NCBI GenBank assembly: GCA_023548195.1
Contig: JAJHZJ010000496.1
Coordinates: forward strand, 4,050,001 to 4,114,000
DNA length: 64,000 nt
Direction of reading: 5' to 3'
Source: Bettongia penicillata ogilbyi
Taxonomy: Eukaryota > Chordata > Mammalia > Diprotodontia > Potoroidae
The position numbers were made by a program, and so were the translations under genes. Shown here one piece after another: positions 33,030 to 44,631 of this stretch; position 1 is the first letter of the stretch, and every line of letters starts with the position of its first letter. The notes beneath the pieces were generated by a model. It had not been told where the DNA came from, ran no database searches, and saw only the letters and a list, made by a program, of their open reading frames with translations.

Positions 33030-33480
33030 TCAGACACTTTAACTCCCCATGTCCAAAACTGAGCTCAGTGTCTTTCCCTCTAAACCCTCCTATCTTCTAA
33101 ATATTTTTATTTCTGTCAAATGCACCATCATCCTTCCAATATTTTAGGCATATAATTTTTTAAAATAATATTTTCCCCAGTTACACTTAAAAACAATTTT
33201 TGACATTTTTAAAAAATTTTGAATTCCAAATTCTGTTTCTTCCTTTCTCCCTTCCCCCCTTCCTGAGACATAATAGGTATATAATTCTTGACATTCTCCT
33301 TTACTCCTCTCTCTTCTCTCATACATTCAGTGTTGCCATTTTCACCACAACACCTCACTTCCAGCCTCTTTTCAATCACACAGTGACAATCCCAGTTCTG
33401 GCCCTTATCACCTCTTGCTTACATTATTGCCACAGCCTTCTAATTGGTTCTTGCCTCCATTTTCATACCTTCAATTCAAT
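33030..33480 (+). repeat. L2 fragment interrupted by an antisense L1 3' end (33,150-33,285)
   Basis: L2 reading resumes on both sides. The insert has the antisense L1 terminus TTCCCCAGTTACACTTAAAAAC, TTTTGAATTCCAAATTCTG and CCTTCCTGAGACATAATAGG. Confidence 0.5.
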
Positions 33481-34139
33481 TTTGGAAACAAATATAGTTT
33501 TTATCAATGGAAATGACAGTAAGGAAGATACGTTGCAACCTTCCTTGCTGTGCTGTGGGGGCCGTTGGACCCTTCCATGTGACTTGCAACTGAAGAGCAG
33601 GCCGTCTTGTGTCCTTCATCAGAGTGTAAGCAAAGACCCCCGGAAGCATACAACAAGTACTTTGTCATTTATTTATTCACTCGTTCTTCTGCTGCCTTAT
33701 ACGTTCTTGCAACAAATGTCATCATCCCCTCTGTATTTTCCCAGTCGATTGCTCATGGTCAGCCCTTTTAATGATTTACTAGCCAGCAGCCCAGAATCCC
33801 CCCCCCCCCACTTTTCATCATTTCTTATCTAGTCCTCATCCCATCTCCATTTGTGTTTCAGGGCTGCTGAATGTTCTTGAAGAAAGCCATGAAATGGAGC
33901 TGATTAAGTATCTACCCTTCTGCTGGGCTTTTCCTGGTGCTCAGACACTTCTTTCCATTAAGCTTATCCGTTCCCTATTTATTTCATGGTCCATAGCGAT
34001 TGATTCTTCTAGGCATTTTCCTTTGCCCTCAAGTTCCTAAGTGTACTCCTAACCTGTACTTAAAGCAGATGGCAGCCTATTTCATGGCCAAGGTTGAGTC
34101 CTGATGAGAGTTCCCTCATCTTCTTCTGCTACTCCTTAC
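33481..34139. other. Intergenic, no recognisable feature
   Basis: Unique-looking, with a C10 run at about 33,800. The 210-codon open frame from 33,200 spans L1, L2 and this stretch and is not a gene. Confidence 0.5.
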
Positions 34140-34320
34140 CAGGGATGGGGAACCTGAGGCCACATGTGGACCTCTAGGTCCTCAAGTGTGGCCCTTTGAT
34201 GGAATCCAAACTTCACACAATGAAAGGATTTGTTCTGTAAAACTTGTACTCGATCAAAAAGCCACACCCCAGGACTTAGAAGGCCAGATGTGCCTCGAGG
34301 CTGCATGTTCCCCACATCTA
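34140..34320. mobile_element. hAT-type MITE, about 180 bp
   Basis: Ends are inverted: CAGGGATGGGGAACCTGAGGCC on the left and, on the reverse strand, TAGATGTGGGGAACATGCAGCC on the right. Inner arms GGTCCTCAAGTGTGG and CCCAGGACTTAG are also roughly complementary. This matches a common marsupial hAT-like palindromic repeat. Target duplication is not clear. Confidence 0.68.
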
Positions 34321-34379
34321 CATCATCTGCTCTGTCCTCTCTAGTGAGTATTTCTATTTGTCTCTTAAATGAATCCCTT

Positions 34380-34620
34380 TAATTGTGCCCTGGCTCCTGT
34401 CTTCTCTTCACTCCTCCAGGACACTGTTCCGTGACTCTTTCCTTTTCCCTTTGCCTCCTTCCTTCCCTCTTTCTGTCCTTCACCTCCACATTCCACCCTT
34501 TCTTTCCTCCTCCATCTCTTCTTTGCTCTTTCTCCCCCTCTTCACCACCCAACTTGTTCTTAATATGCCCCAACTAAAAACAAAAAGAAAACCTTTCCAT
34601 TGAACAGTATCCAGACGCTA
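34380..34620. repeat. Pyrimidine-rich low-complexity stretch
   Basis: Long C/T-rich sequence that opens overlapping frames of Ser/Pro/Phe on one strand and Lys/Glu on the other. Confidence 0.6.
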
Positions 34621-36060
34621 TCCTATCCCTTTTTTCTCCTTCATTGCCAGACTTAAAACTTTTTTTTTAACCAATGCATCCACTTACTCACTATCCATTC
34701 TGTCCTCAGTTCCCTTCAGTCTTTTTCCTATCACCATCACTCCACTAGGATTGTTTTCTCAAACATAATGGATAAATCCTAATGGCTTTGTTTCAGTCCT
34801 CAGCAATGTGGCAAAGTAATGTTGGATTGGGAGTCAGAATGACTAGGGTCTGAGACCCATTTCAGACACTTGTTAGCTGAGCAAGTCTTTTAACCTCCAA
34901 CCTCCCTGGACCTCAGTTTCCTCATCTGTAAAATGAGAAGATTGGGTTAAATAGTCTCTGAAGACACTTTACAGTGCCTAGCATACAGTAGGTGCTTAAT
35001 AAATGCTTATTTCCTACCTCCCTTTCCTCCCACCTTGATCTCTGGATCATTTGACACTTGGTCACCCTTTCCTAGATATTCTTTCCTCCATTGGCTTCTG
35101 AGCTAACCATATTTGTACAATTCTTTTAATTCTCTGATGCTCCTTCTCCATATCTCCTTCATTATCTCTTTATCCTTCTTCGAGGTGTCAACAAAGGACA
35201 GTCTTGAGGATCTTTTTTTTTTCCAAATTTTCTTTCCTGTCAATGTCTTCAAGTACATTTGCAAACAGTCACTTTCTTGGTCTCAGCTTGTGGTGTCCAA
35301 CGCACATAGAAATGGATCCCTGCGGGCGGCATATTGACTTAGCAAATCACAAATTAACATGTTCTATCTTGTATTTTTGTGTATTTTGTTAAACATTTCC
35401 CAATTAAATTTTAATCTGGCTCAGGCCACTTGGGAGTTTTGTTGGCTGCCCTGTCTGTGGGCTGAGTTCCACACCTCTAGCAACTCTCATGATTATATTC
35501 AGATGACTCCCAAATCTACATCTCTCATACTGATCTCTCCTCAGGACTTCAGCATCCATGTCTGCAGCTGCCTATGGGGCACTTCCACTTGGATGTCCCC
35601 TTGGCATTTCAAACTCAATGTGTCTGAAATCAAGCTCATTATCTTTTTCTCCTTCTGACTTGCCTGTTTCCATCAGGACAGCATAATTCACTTACTCTCC
35701 TATCATCTGAAGTTTCAATCTTGTATTGGACTCTTCCAATACGTGGATACACAGAATATAGAGTTGAAAGGGACCTTAGGCCTCATCCAATCCATTCTTA
35801 TTGTTAAGAGGAGGACACTAGTTCAGAAAAATGAAATAGTTTGCCCAGACTCCTATGGGTAGCAAGTATTGGAGTTGGGATGAAAACTTAGATGCTGTGA
35901 CTCAAAATCCAAAAGCTTTCTCTCATGTCCCGTTTATTCTTTCTCTCTTGTCCAGTCAATTGCAAAGCCTTTCGATTCGGCTTCTGAAATCCTCCTCACA
36001 ACAATCTTTTCCTCTGTCTTCCCATTGCTATATAATTGCCTTAATTCAATAACCATTTTT
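34621..36060 (+). repeat. L2 LINE ORF2 region split by two SINEs
   Basis: L2 coding sense is visible at about 35,490-35,640 (LSPELQH-like, then CLQLPMGHF in broken frames). CORE-SINEs sit at 34,800-35,015 (CAGTTTCCTCATCTGTAAAATG) and 35,735-35,935 (ATAGAGTTGAAAGGGACC). Confidence 0.55.
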
Positions 36061-36389
36061 ATTCACTAGGAACTGGACATTGTGCTAGGAATATGAAGGC
36101 AAAAATGAAAGTCTTACTCCTAGGGAGCTTACAGTTTCTATTCTCTCCCTATCTTTAATCCACTCCTCAAACCATTGTCAAGCTCCTCTTCTGTGTAGAC
36201 CTGGTAATGCAGTCTTCTGTTCAGCCATCTCCAGTGGTTACTTATTAGCTACCTAGTAGTGGTCTAAGTCTTTACTTATTTTTCACAGTTATCTACAGTT
36301 GGTTGCCACCTTTTCTTTCCAAGTTTATCTTCTGAAAGTCCTTGAATTATTCCTTTTATTACTGACATAAACTCAACTTGGTCAAAGTG

Positions 36390-36635
36390 AGTTTAGGGGA
36401 CAAGTAGGTGGCACAATAGATAGAGCACTGGGTCTGGAATCAGGAAGTCACATTGTTATGAATTCAAGTTCAGCCTCAGACACTTACTAGCTGTGTGACC
36501 CTGAGCAAGTCTCTTCTCAGTTTCTACTCTACAAAATGAGCTGGAGGAAGAAGTGGCAGACCACTCCAGTATCTCTGCCAAGAAAACCCTGAGTGGGGTT
36601 ACAAAGAGTTGGACTTGACTGAACAACATATTGCT
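36390..36635 (+). repeat. MAR1-like SINE, full length
   Basis: GCACAATAGATAGAGCACTGGG head, TACTAGCTGTGTGACCCTGAG, CACTCCAGTATCTCTGCCAAG and the BovB-like tail GGTTACAAAGAGTTGGACTT. Confidence 0.88.
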
Positions 36636-36659
36636 GCAGTCTTTCTTTCCCAAGATATT

Positions 36660-37690
36660 TCTATATTTTTGCATCAATATTCATGGATGAGATTGGTCTG
36701 TTCTCTTTTTCTTCTATTAATGCTGCATGGTTTGGGCTTTTGGGATACTGTTTGTCTCAAAAAGAGATTCAGGTAAACTCTCAATTAGTGAGAATAATAT
36801 TTGTAACATATACATTTGTTCTTTGTAAATTCATCTAGACTAAGGTTTTTTTTTCTTTTCCCTTTTCATAGCTCAATTATTTCTCTTTCTGACATTGGAT
36901 ACATATTTCTTATTTTTTAAACTTTGGGTCTTCGCTAGTTTTGTTGATAATCATCAATTTCCTTTGAATTCTCAGTTTTTCTGGCATATAATTGGGCATA
37001 ATCACTTGTGAAAAGTCTCATTAGTTCCTTTCTGTTATATATTCAGATAATTATTAAGTTTTGATAATTTTTATTTTCACCTTTATTTCTTTAATTTTCA
37101 AGATTTCTTTTGGGGATACTTATTTGTTATTTTCTACTCAGTTTTCTAACCTGTTTTTCTGTTTTGTTAAAATGTGTTTTCTGAGATAGACATTTTCCTC
37201 TGAGGACTGCTTTAACTCCATCACTGAAATTTTGATATGTTGTCTTATCATTCTTTTCTACATAATTATTATTTTCATAGTTTGTTCCTAGATCTACCTG
37301 TTACTTAATTTCCAGTTATTTCTGTATTGTTTGCTCAAGTTTCCTTCATTCCTATTTTTTATTGTTATAGATTATAAGAGATGTTGATTATTTTTGCATA
37401 TTTACATTTATTTAAGATTTCTTCATGCTTCATTCAGCACAGCACCACTTTTGGTTAAAGTTCTCTGTAGTACTAGAAAATATATGTATTCTTTACTTCA
37501 GAGTTCTCCACAGGTCTTTCAGGTTCATTCCTCCTCTGCCCCCAGCAAACTGTGTAGAACTATGTTTTCTTTCTTGTTTCTATCTTGCTTACCTTTCTGA
37601 GTTTATCTAGCTCTAAGAGAGGAATATAAAATCTCCTATAATTATTGTGTGACTTTTGGTGTAGCAATTTAGCTAGATTTTCCCTTAGGA
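36660..37690 (-). repeat. L1 ORF2 region, antisense, old
   Basis: GCATCAATATTCATGGATGAG is antisense of the RT segment encoding SLMNID. Further right, GACTGCTTTAACTCCATCAC and TTTTGATATGTTGTCTTATC match the antisense of the region between RT and EN. So the order RT to EN runs left to right, as expected for a minus-strand L1. Confidence 0.65.
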
Positions 37691-37890
37691 GCTCAGACAT
37701 TATGCTATTTAATGCATAGGAAGGACCCCAGTTGGTTGAGGGGATACCCTGTAGTAAACCTTTGGGAAAACAAGGACAAAGATTTCACAGGAAGGGCAGG
37801 CATGGATTGATTGAGAGCTGTACTCATCCACATTAGTGAAATCACATATCCATTGGAGAATTAGGAGTAATGAAATTTTTTCAGTGTGTA

Positions 37891-39300
37891 TGGTTTACTA
37901 TCTATCATTTGTTGTATTTTTTATTTTTAAATGATTTAATGAGATCCTTTTCTTTTACATCACTGCCAAGTCCGATTGATTTCCTTCCCCTCCTCAACAG
38001 AGCCCTCCTTTGTAACAAATAAGAATAGTCAAACAAAACAAATGAACACATTGTCCATATCTTTCTTTTCTATATGTATCCCCAGAGCTTAGCGTAATGC
38101 TTTACCCCTGGTAAGCGCGTATTAAGTGTTTTATTCATTCATTTTGCACATCTGAAAAAGTGTGCTTCATCGTAAATCCAGCTCCCCTCTGCCAAGGGGG
38201 AGAAGGCATACTTCCTGTCAGCCTGCTGACACACTTGCTGTACCAATTCCACAATGGCTGAACCAGTCAGAGTTTTGAGATCTTTCAGTATTGTTTCCCT
38301 TTATATTATTGTGGACATACTATCAGTTACTTTCCTGGTTTTGTTTATTTCCTTCTACTTGAGTTCACACACGTCTGCCCAAGTCTATTGGAATTTTCCA
38401 TATTTGTTGTTCCTTATATTAGAATTATATTCCAACTAATGAACACATCACAATTTTTTTCAGCCATTTACTAATGATGGGCTAACATTTTATTTCTAAG
38501 TCTTTGTTGCTGCAACTATTTTTGCCTCTCTTTGGTCTCCTTAGAGTTCACATAGCAGGTAGTGATATTGCCAAGTCATATGCTATGGACAGTTTAGTGA
38601 TTTTGTGTGTGTAATTTCAAGGCATTTTTCAGAATAATTGGACCAGCTCTATAGCAAAATTTCCCTGTTGGTTTCTTTTGACATTTTTTATTATTTCCAT
38701 ATCTGAAATTATGATGCAACTCCTATTTTTTCAAATTGCCTGAAGCATAATACATTTTGTCCCATCCCCTGATTTCATTCTGTGAGTTTTGAAATATATT
38801 TTTGTTATCTCTTCACATCACCTAGATTTTATAACATAATTTTTTTGAAAGAAAAAGAAGTGGAAAAAATTCAGGAAAACCAATCAAGACATAAAAATTA
38901 AAAAAGAAAACATTTGGCATCATATTCATTCTTTCATCCCTTACCTTCTCTTCCCCACCTCTTCAAAGGAGTCAGGGCTTGAAGTGTCTTCTCATCTCTT
39001 CTTTGGGGCTAAGTTTATTTTTTTGTAATTTTGTAACATTCATTTCCTTTAGAAATTTTATTTTATTGATCTTTTTTACATCACTTAAATTTCCCCCTGA
39101 ATTTCTTCCTTTTCTCCTCTTAGAAAGCCATTGACATAATAGAGAATTTTTAAAGAACTATAAAGAAAAAGAAAAAAGCTCATCATTTCAAAGAAACCAT
39201 TTTAAAGAAAAAAATTATTTCTGACAGTGGGTATATTTCTTATTTTAAAAAATTTGGTATTTGATAATTTTGTTGATGATTATCCATTTCCTTTGAATTC
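37891..39300 (-). repeat. Cluster of antisense L1 3' ends
   Basis: At least three L1 3' UTR or ORF2-end pieces in the same orientation: about 37,890-38,760 (with CAGCCATTTACTAATGATGGGC), 38,770-39,040 (AAGGAGTCAGGGCTTGAAGTG, TTCTTTGGGGCTAAG) and 39,045-39,290 (a new 3' end with CCCCCTGAATTTCTTCC). Exact borders are unclear. Confidence 0.5.
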
Positions 39301-39746
39301 TCGGGCTTTTTTTTTTTTGTGAAACAATGAGCAAGACTGGTCATTAAAAAGATCTGGCGGTATAAGTGATATTACACCCTAGAGTGCACCCTAGCTCTGC
39401 ACATATCTATTCTTTGGGACCAAGCCTGCTCTTTGTAATTTCACAGCATTCACAATGAGTTGTTTTGTGGCTATTATTTACATTTATGTTGTTGTAGACA
39501 TGTATATGGGTATGTATATGTATGTGTGTACACACACAAATATGTATGAACACAAGTATTTTTTATTCTACTTCATTTTGCATCAGTTCATGTAACTCTT
39601 TTCATGCTTCTCTGTATTTATCACATTTGTTGTTCCTTACAGCAAGGAAATATCTACTACACACAATTGTACCACAATTTGTTTAGCTCTTCTCCAAATG
39701 TTAGACATCTTTGTTTCTAGTTTTTTTTTGCCACCACAAAATAAAT

Positions 39747-40698
39747 GAATCAAAAGCTAGAATTAAGGTTGCTGGGAGAAATATCAACCATCTCAAATGT
39801 GCAGATGATATCACTCTGAGGGCAGAAAGTGAAAAAGATATTAAGCCTCTTGATGAGGATAAAAGGGGAGAGCGTAAAAGCTGGCTTGAAGCTTGACATA
39901 AAAAAACCCAACAACTAATATTTTGGCAACTGGTCCCAACATTTTCTGGCAAATAGAAAGAGAAGAAATGGAAGCAGTGTCCAATTTTATGTTCTTGGGC
40001 TCAAAGATCACTACAGATGGAGACTCCAGCCGTGAAATGAAGACCCTTGCTCCTTGCAAGGAAAGCCATGTCACATCTGGACAGCATACTAAAAAGCAGA
40101 GACATCACTGCCCAAAAGGGTCCATGTAGTCAAAGGTATGATTTTTCCGGTGGTAATGTAGGTCTGTGAAAGTTGGACTTATAAGGAAAGCTGTGAGTGC
40201 CACAGAATCAAGGCTTTCAAATTGTGATGGAGGAGAAGACTTCTGATAGCCCCTTGGACAGGAGGAGATAAATCAGTCAATACATAAAGAAATTAATTCA
40301 GTCTGTTCACTGGAAGGACAAATATTGAAGCTTAAATACCTTGGTTACATAAGGAGAAAATGGGACTTATTGGAAAAGACCCTGATTTTGGGAAAGATTA
40401 AAGGCAAAAGGAAAAGGGAATGGCTGAGAATGAGAAGGATAGATAGTGTCATGGAAACAATGAACATGAACTAAACAGACTTTGAGAGATAGTAAAGAAT
40501 AGAAGGGCCTAGTGTGCTATGGTCCATTAGGGAAAGATTGAAGGCAAAGGAAAAGGGAACAGCAGAGAATGAGATGGATGGATAGTGCCATGGAAACAAT
40601 GAACATGAACTCGACAGACTTCAAGAGATAGGAGAGAATAGAAGGGTTATGGTCCATGGGGTCACAAAAAGTCCCAAAGAGATAACAACTGAGCAACA
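39747..40698 (+). mobile_element. RTE-BovB-type LINE 3' fragment
   Basis: Frame-broken end of a BovB reverse transcriptase. Readable pieces: AGRNINHLKCADDITLRAES (RT box C, CADD in place of the usual YADD, codons 39,798-39,809), FMFLGSKITTDGDSS and the final GVTK-like end. The 3' tail ends ACTGAGCAACAAC. Flanked by ACAAAATAAAT (39,736-39,746) and ACAAAATTAAT (40,699-40,709), a likely 11-bp target duplication with one mismatch. No protein can be made. Confidence 0.82.
40391..40660 (+). repeat. Tandem duplication inside the BovB fragment
   Basis: Two head-to-tail copies: 40,391-40,530 and 40,531-40,660. Both run from GGAAAGATT(A/G)AAGGCAAA to ATGGTCCAT. The second lacks about 10 bases near its end. 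Confidence 0.88.
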
Positions 40699-41079
40699 AC
40701 AAAATTAATATTGTCATGTCTAGGGGGATTTTCTTTTTATCAGTGACCTCCTTGGGGTATATGCCTAACGACAGAATCTCTGGGTCAAAGAGTATGGACA
40801 TTTTAGCCTTTTTTTAAAGCCTCATTCCAAATGGCTTTCTAGAATGGCTAAGCCAATTCACAGTTCAAGCCATAACTGCATTAATGTTCTAGTTTTCCCC
40901 AAACCTCTCAAGCATTGACTATTCCAACCTTTTTCCATCTTGGGTAATTAGGTGAATATGAAGTGAAACTTCAGAGTTGTTTTGCTTTTTTTTTTTTTTT
41001 TAACTAAGGATATGGAACAATGTTTCATATAAGATAATAGGATATTATCTATAGGAGAATGGCTTTTGGGCTTACATAT

Positions 41080-41230
41080 TTCTGTTATGTGTGAATATAT
41101 AAAGATATATGTATATATACATAATGCACATATATTTGCATATATACATCTATATGTATTAATACAGGACCAATAGAAATATATAATAGAAACATATATC
41201 ACATATTATCGGACCTTATTAAATATATTT
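41080..41230. repeat. A/T-rich low-complexity tract
   Basis: ATATAT- and TACATA-rich sequence within or beside the L1 end. Confidence 0.7.
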
Positions 41231-41404
41231 GATAAAAAAAAATTTCACCCCAGTTGATTGCTTCCTTTCTTATCCTAGTTACATTAATGCAAAAGCTTTT
41301 CAGTTTCATGTATTATCTCCTTAGTAATTGCCTCTTTTCCTTGTTTGGTTTAGAATCCACCCTCTCACCATAGCTGTGAAAAGGAGCTGATCTGGTCTGA
41401 ACAG

Positions 41405-41645
41405 CGTCAATGATAGCTAGCATTTGTATAGTGCTTTACAAAGCACTTTACATGTTATCTCATTTTATTCTTGCAACAGCCTTCTGAGGTAATGCGGTTA
41501 TCTACATTTTACAGATGAGAAAATTGAGTTAAATAAGGATCAAGTCACTTGCCCAGGGTTCCAGAGCTAGTGAGTGTCTGAGACAGGCTTCAAATCCAGC
41601 TCTTCTTGACATGAAGTCCACCACTGTATCCACTAAGTCACTGAG
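41405..41645 (+). repeat. THER1/MIR3-type SINE
   Basis: GATAGCTAGCATTTGTATAG, CAAAGCACTTTACATGTTATC, CATTTTACAGATGAGAAAATTG and AGCTAGTGAGTGTCTGAGAC in the usual order. Confidence 0.8.
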
Positions 41646-41667
41646 TTGCAAACATTTATAAACATTC

Positions 41668-42037
41668 TGTTTGGTTCAATTTTGGTGCCCTTGCACTGTA
41701 TTAGATTTCTAATACTTTGAACACTGGGTAATCAGTAACCAAAGCTAAGTTCTCCAGATCCGTGTATGGCTTAATTAAAGTCTTGTGATGCTTCCTTGTG
41801 GTATGGAGGTGACCTTGAAGACCATGTTCAAGGACCACAAGCTTAGGCAGGTTCTATCAAGTTGGAAAGGTTCCACGTTGGAATCCAGGCATCTGGCTGA
41901 GGATCCATAGGCTTATCTACCTACCTGCATTTCTGAGGTTCTTCACCAGCCTAGCTACAGGGAGGTGTGTTGTCCAAGGCCAGTCTCATTACCAACTAAA
42001 TTGTACATGGTCAGTGAAGAGAATTCCCACGTTGACA
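41668..42037. repeat. LTR-like direct repeat, copy 1 (370 bp)
   Basis: Begins TGTTTGGTTC and ends TTGACA, i.e. TG...CA as in LTRs. Nearly identical to 44,250-44,621. Contains TTAATTAAAG, a poly(A)-like motif. No coding potential. The flanks differ from those of copy 2, and no target duplication is seen. Solo LTR of an endogenous retrovirus-like family is the favoured reading. Confidence 0.6.
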
Positions 42038-43809
42038 AGAGGAGGTGCATCTGGATGACTCTGGGGTCCCATCTCTCCATTTAGGATCCATCTTAACCTC
42101 TCTGAAGCATTTCACACCATTGCCTACCCCCTCTGTCTAGATACTCCTTTCTTTGGCTTCAGAGATTCACCACAGTCACAAAATACTCTTCCAACATTTA
42201 TGAAGTCTCTACTACATGCTGCCTAGCACTGAGGATAAAGATGGCTACTGTGCTGTTATGGAACTTATAGCCTAGCAGGGGAAATGATGCTCACACACAA
42301 ATAGGAAAATATGCAATGAGAAGGTAAAAAAGGAGGGAATGATTACCTTCAGCTGGAGGGATCAGAGGCCACTGAATGGAGGAAGGAACATTTTCACTGG
42401 TCCTTGAATATAATATAGGTCTGAAAGTTAACAAAAACTTCCCTCACAGGTAATTTTTTTTCATGTCAAATTGCCCCACCTCTCTCCTATTACACCTGGA
42501 AGTTTATATTAGATTCAACTGAGTAAATGACTATTTCTCCAGGTGAGTCATCAGCACTGTGTAACCTGGGAGTTAAAAAACCAATAGTGTGACAAGCAGC
42601 TAGCACATAATTACCATCTCCAGGCTGCACAAGTGGGTCAATACAAGTAGGCGCTCTGGAAACAGAGGAAGCTGGTAGATATTTCTTAGCTGGGAAACCA
42701 AACCAGTAATGTGTGTGTGAGGTGACTCATGCTTCAGCACTAGGAGGAAATAACTAGATTCTGTGTGTTTTTCTAAGGCAACTTTTGGGTCCTGGTTCCT
42801 TTGGGAAAACGGGGAACGACTGTGATTATTTTAAACAAGCTTCAGCAGAAGGAATCTGAAAAGATTAGATGGGAGACAAGCAACTGACTTGCCCAGGGTC
42901 ACATAGCTAGTTAGTGTCTAAAGCAAAATTCAACTCAGGTGTTTTTGACTTGAGGTCCAGCATTTTTAGCCATTGTGTCACTTAGAAGAAGGAAATCAAA
43001 CTAGCCTTCTCAAAGAATCTGAGTCCATGGGCTAACGCCTGAGAGGAATTGACACAAACCTCGTTGAAACCTGGCTATGGCATTGTATGATTTTGTGAAA
43101 TTCATCAAAATGGAAAATGTGGCAAAACCCTGGTTCTGTGCATCTCCAGGCGCTGAAAGCTCATTGCTCTCAGAGTCATCTCTGCTGTCACTCTAGAAAG
43201 TGTGGGAAGGGCTGAGGAAAATTGCACAGGGCTGATGATTCTTAAAAAAAGAAATGCATCGGGATAGATTAGGTGGAGAGGGAATCAATCCAATTTGTTC
43301 TGAGGGGCTCTTCCCACATGCTTTCAGCTTAATTCTTTCATGCCTAATTATTACAATTTTAGAAGTGAGATTTTTTTTTTTTACGTCAGAGCCATCCAAA
43401 ATACATTGAAATGTTAAAATTCAATTTGTTTCTTTAAAACCTAAACAGCCTTGATGAAATATAGATATGTATTTGCTAACTATTTAATTGAAAAAAAATT
43501 AGAGAAAGAATTCAGGACAGTGATTTTTCCTAATCTAATTACGCAAATACAATACATTTTTTTCTGATATTTTGTCACTTGGAATTCTCTGATACCAGCA
43601 CTTGATCTCTGATCTCTAAAATGCTGGGATTCCTTCACTTTGGCATGAGACCATCCCTGGAAGGATCTCAGATCTGTGCTCCGTGGGATTATGTCTTCCT
43701 CATCTTCATGCTGGATTTTACCGCTCTATTTCCGTGCACACCTCTCCTCCTGTCCCCTCCCCTCCCCCCTCTCTCTTCCTCCCTCCCCCCTCCCCCTCTC
43801 TCCTTCTCC

Positions 43810-43874
<65 letters not shown>

Positions 43875-44249
43875 CCCACCCCCTTTCCATTTCTTGCTCA
43901 TGAAACAATAATCAGATTTCTTCTACCATTGCTTCTGGAAAGAGGATGACAGAAAACTCCCATATGGTTCCAGTCATCTTTTCCTTCATAGACTATACTC
44001 CTTTCCCTGGCTACCATTTTCCTATATGTTTTGTTTCTTTCATTAGAGTTCAAATTTCTTGAGGATGGGGACTGACTCTCCATTAATATTTGTACCCTTA
44101 GCACTTAATACTTGGGTACATAGTATACACTTAGCATATGCTTTTCATTCATTCATGCATTGGCACATTCTTAATACAATAATCAATGACTGTATTTATG
44201 AGCCCGAAGAAGCTTGAGCTCCCTTAAGGGATTAAAACACTGTTCCTTC
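42038..44249. other. 2.2-kb spacer between the LTR-like copies
   Basis: No gag-, pol- or env-like reading is seen. It holds a MIR remnant (42,880-42,985), a (CT)n tract, unique conserved-looking DNA (42,480-42,870 and 43,000-43,690) and CCCTTAAGGG just before copy 2. No primer-binding site follows copy 1 and no purine tract precedes copy 2, so it is not an ordinary provirus interior. Confidence 0.6.
43745..43870. repeat. (CT)n microsatellite
   Basis: C/T-rich lead-in and a pure TC tract of about 55 bp (43,817-43,870). Ser/Leu and Arg/Glu open frames here are artefacts. Confidence 0.95.
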
Positions 44250-44621
44250 TGTTTGGTTCAGTTTTGGTGCCATTTCACTGTGTTAGATTTCTAATACTTT
44301 GAACACTGGGTAATCAGTAACCAAAGCTAAGTTCTCCAGATCCGTGTATGGCTTAATTAAAGTCTTGTGATGCTTCCTTGTGGTATGGAGGTGACCTTGA
44401 AGACCATGTTCAAGGACCACAAGCTTAGGCAGGTTCTATCAAGTTGGAAAGGTTCCACGTTGGAATCCAGGCATCTGGCTGAGGATCCATAGGCTTATCT
44501 ACCTACCTGCATTTCTGAGAGGTTCTTCACCAGCCTAGCTACAGGGAGGTGTGTTGTCCAAGGCCAGTCTCATTACCAACTAAATTGTACATGGTCAGTG
44601 AAGGGAATTCCCACATTGACA
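44250..44621. repeat. LTR-like direct repeat, copy 2 (372 bp)
   Basis: Differs from copy 1 by about six substitutions and one 2-bp insertion. Four of the substitutions fall in the first 42 bp and two in the last 25; the roughly 300-bp core differs only by the 2-bp insertion. Ends TG...CA as in copy 1. Confidence 0.6.
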
Positions 44622-44631
44622 GAATTGTGGA

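Larger units (their letters stand above)
39301..41100 (-). repeat. L1 3' part, antisense, interrupted by a BovB-type insertion
   Basis: Left part: CATTTTGCATCAGTTCATGT, ACCACAATTTGTTTAGCTCT and a TTTGCCACCACAAAA end. Right part continues the same L1: ATTGTCATGTCTAGGGGGATT, CTTGGGGTATATGCCTAACG, GGCTTTCTAGAATGGCTAAG. The gap (39,747-40,698) is a separate element on the other strand. Confidence 0.75.

Noticed and set aside
33200..33832. 210-codon open frame on the + strand
   Set aside because: Runs through an antisense L1 3' end, an L2 fragment and unique DNA; a mosaic of repeats, not a gene.
43689..43911. Ser-Leu and Arg-Glu open frames
   Set aside because: Products of the CT microsatellite.
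41668..44621. Intact provirus flanked by two LTRs
   Set aside because: No gag/pol/env reading, primer-binding site or polypurine tract between the copies, and no matching target duplication outside them.
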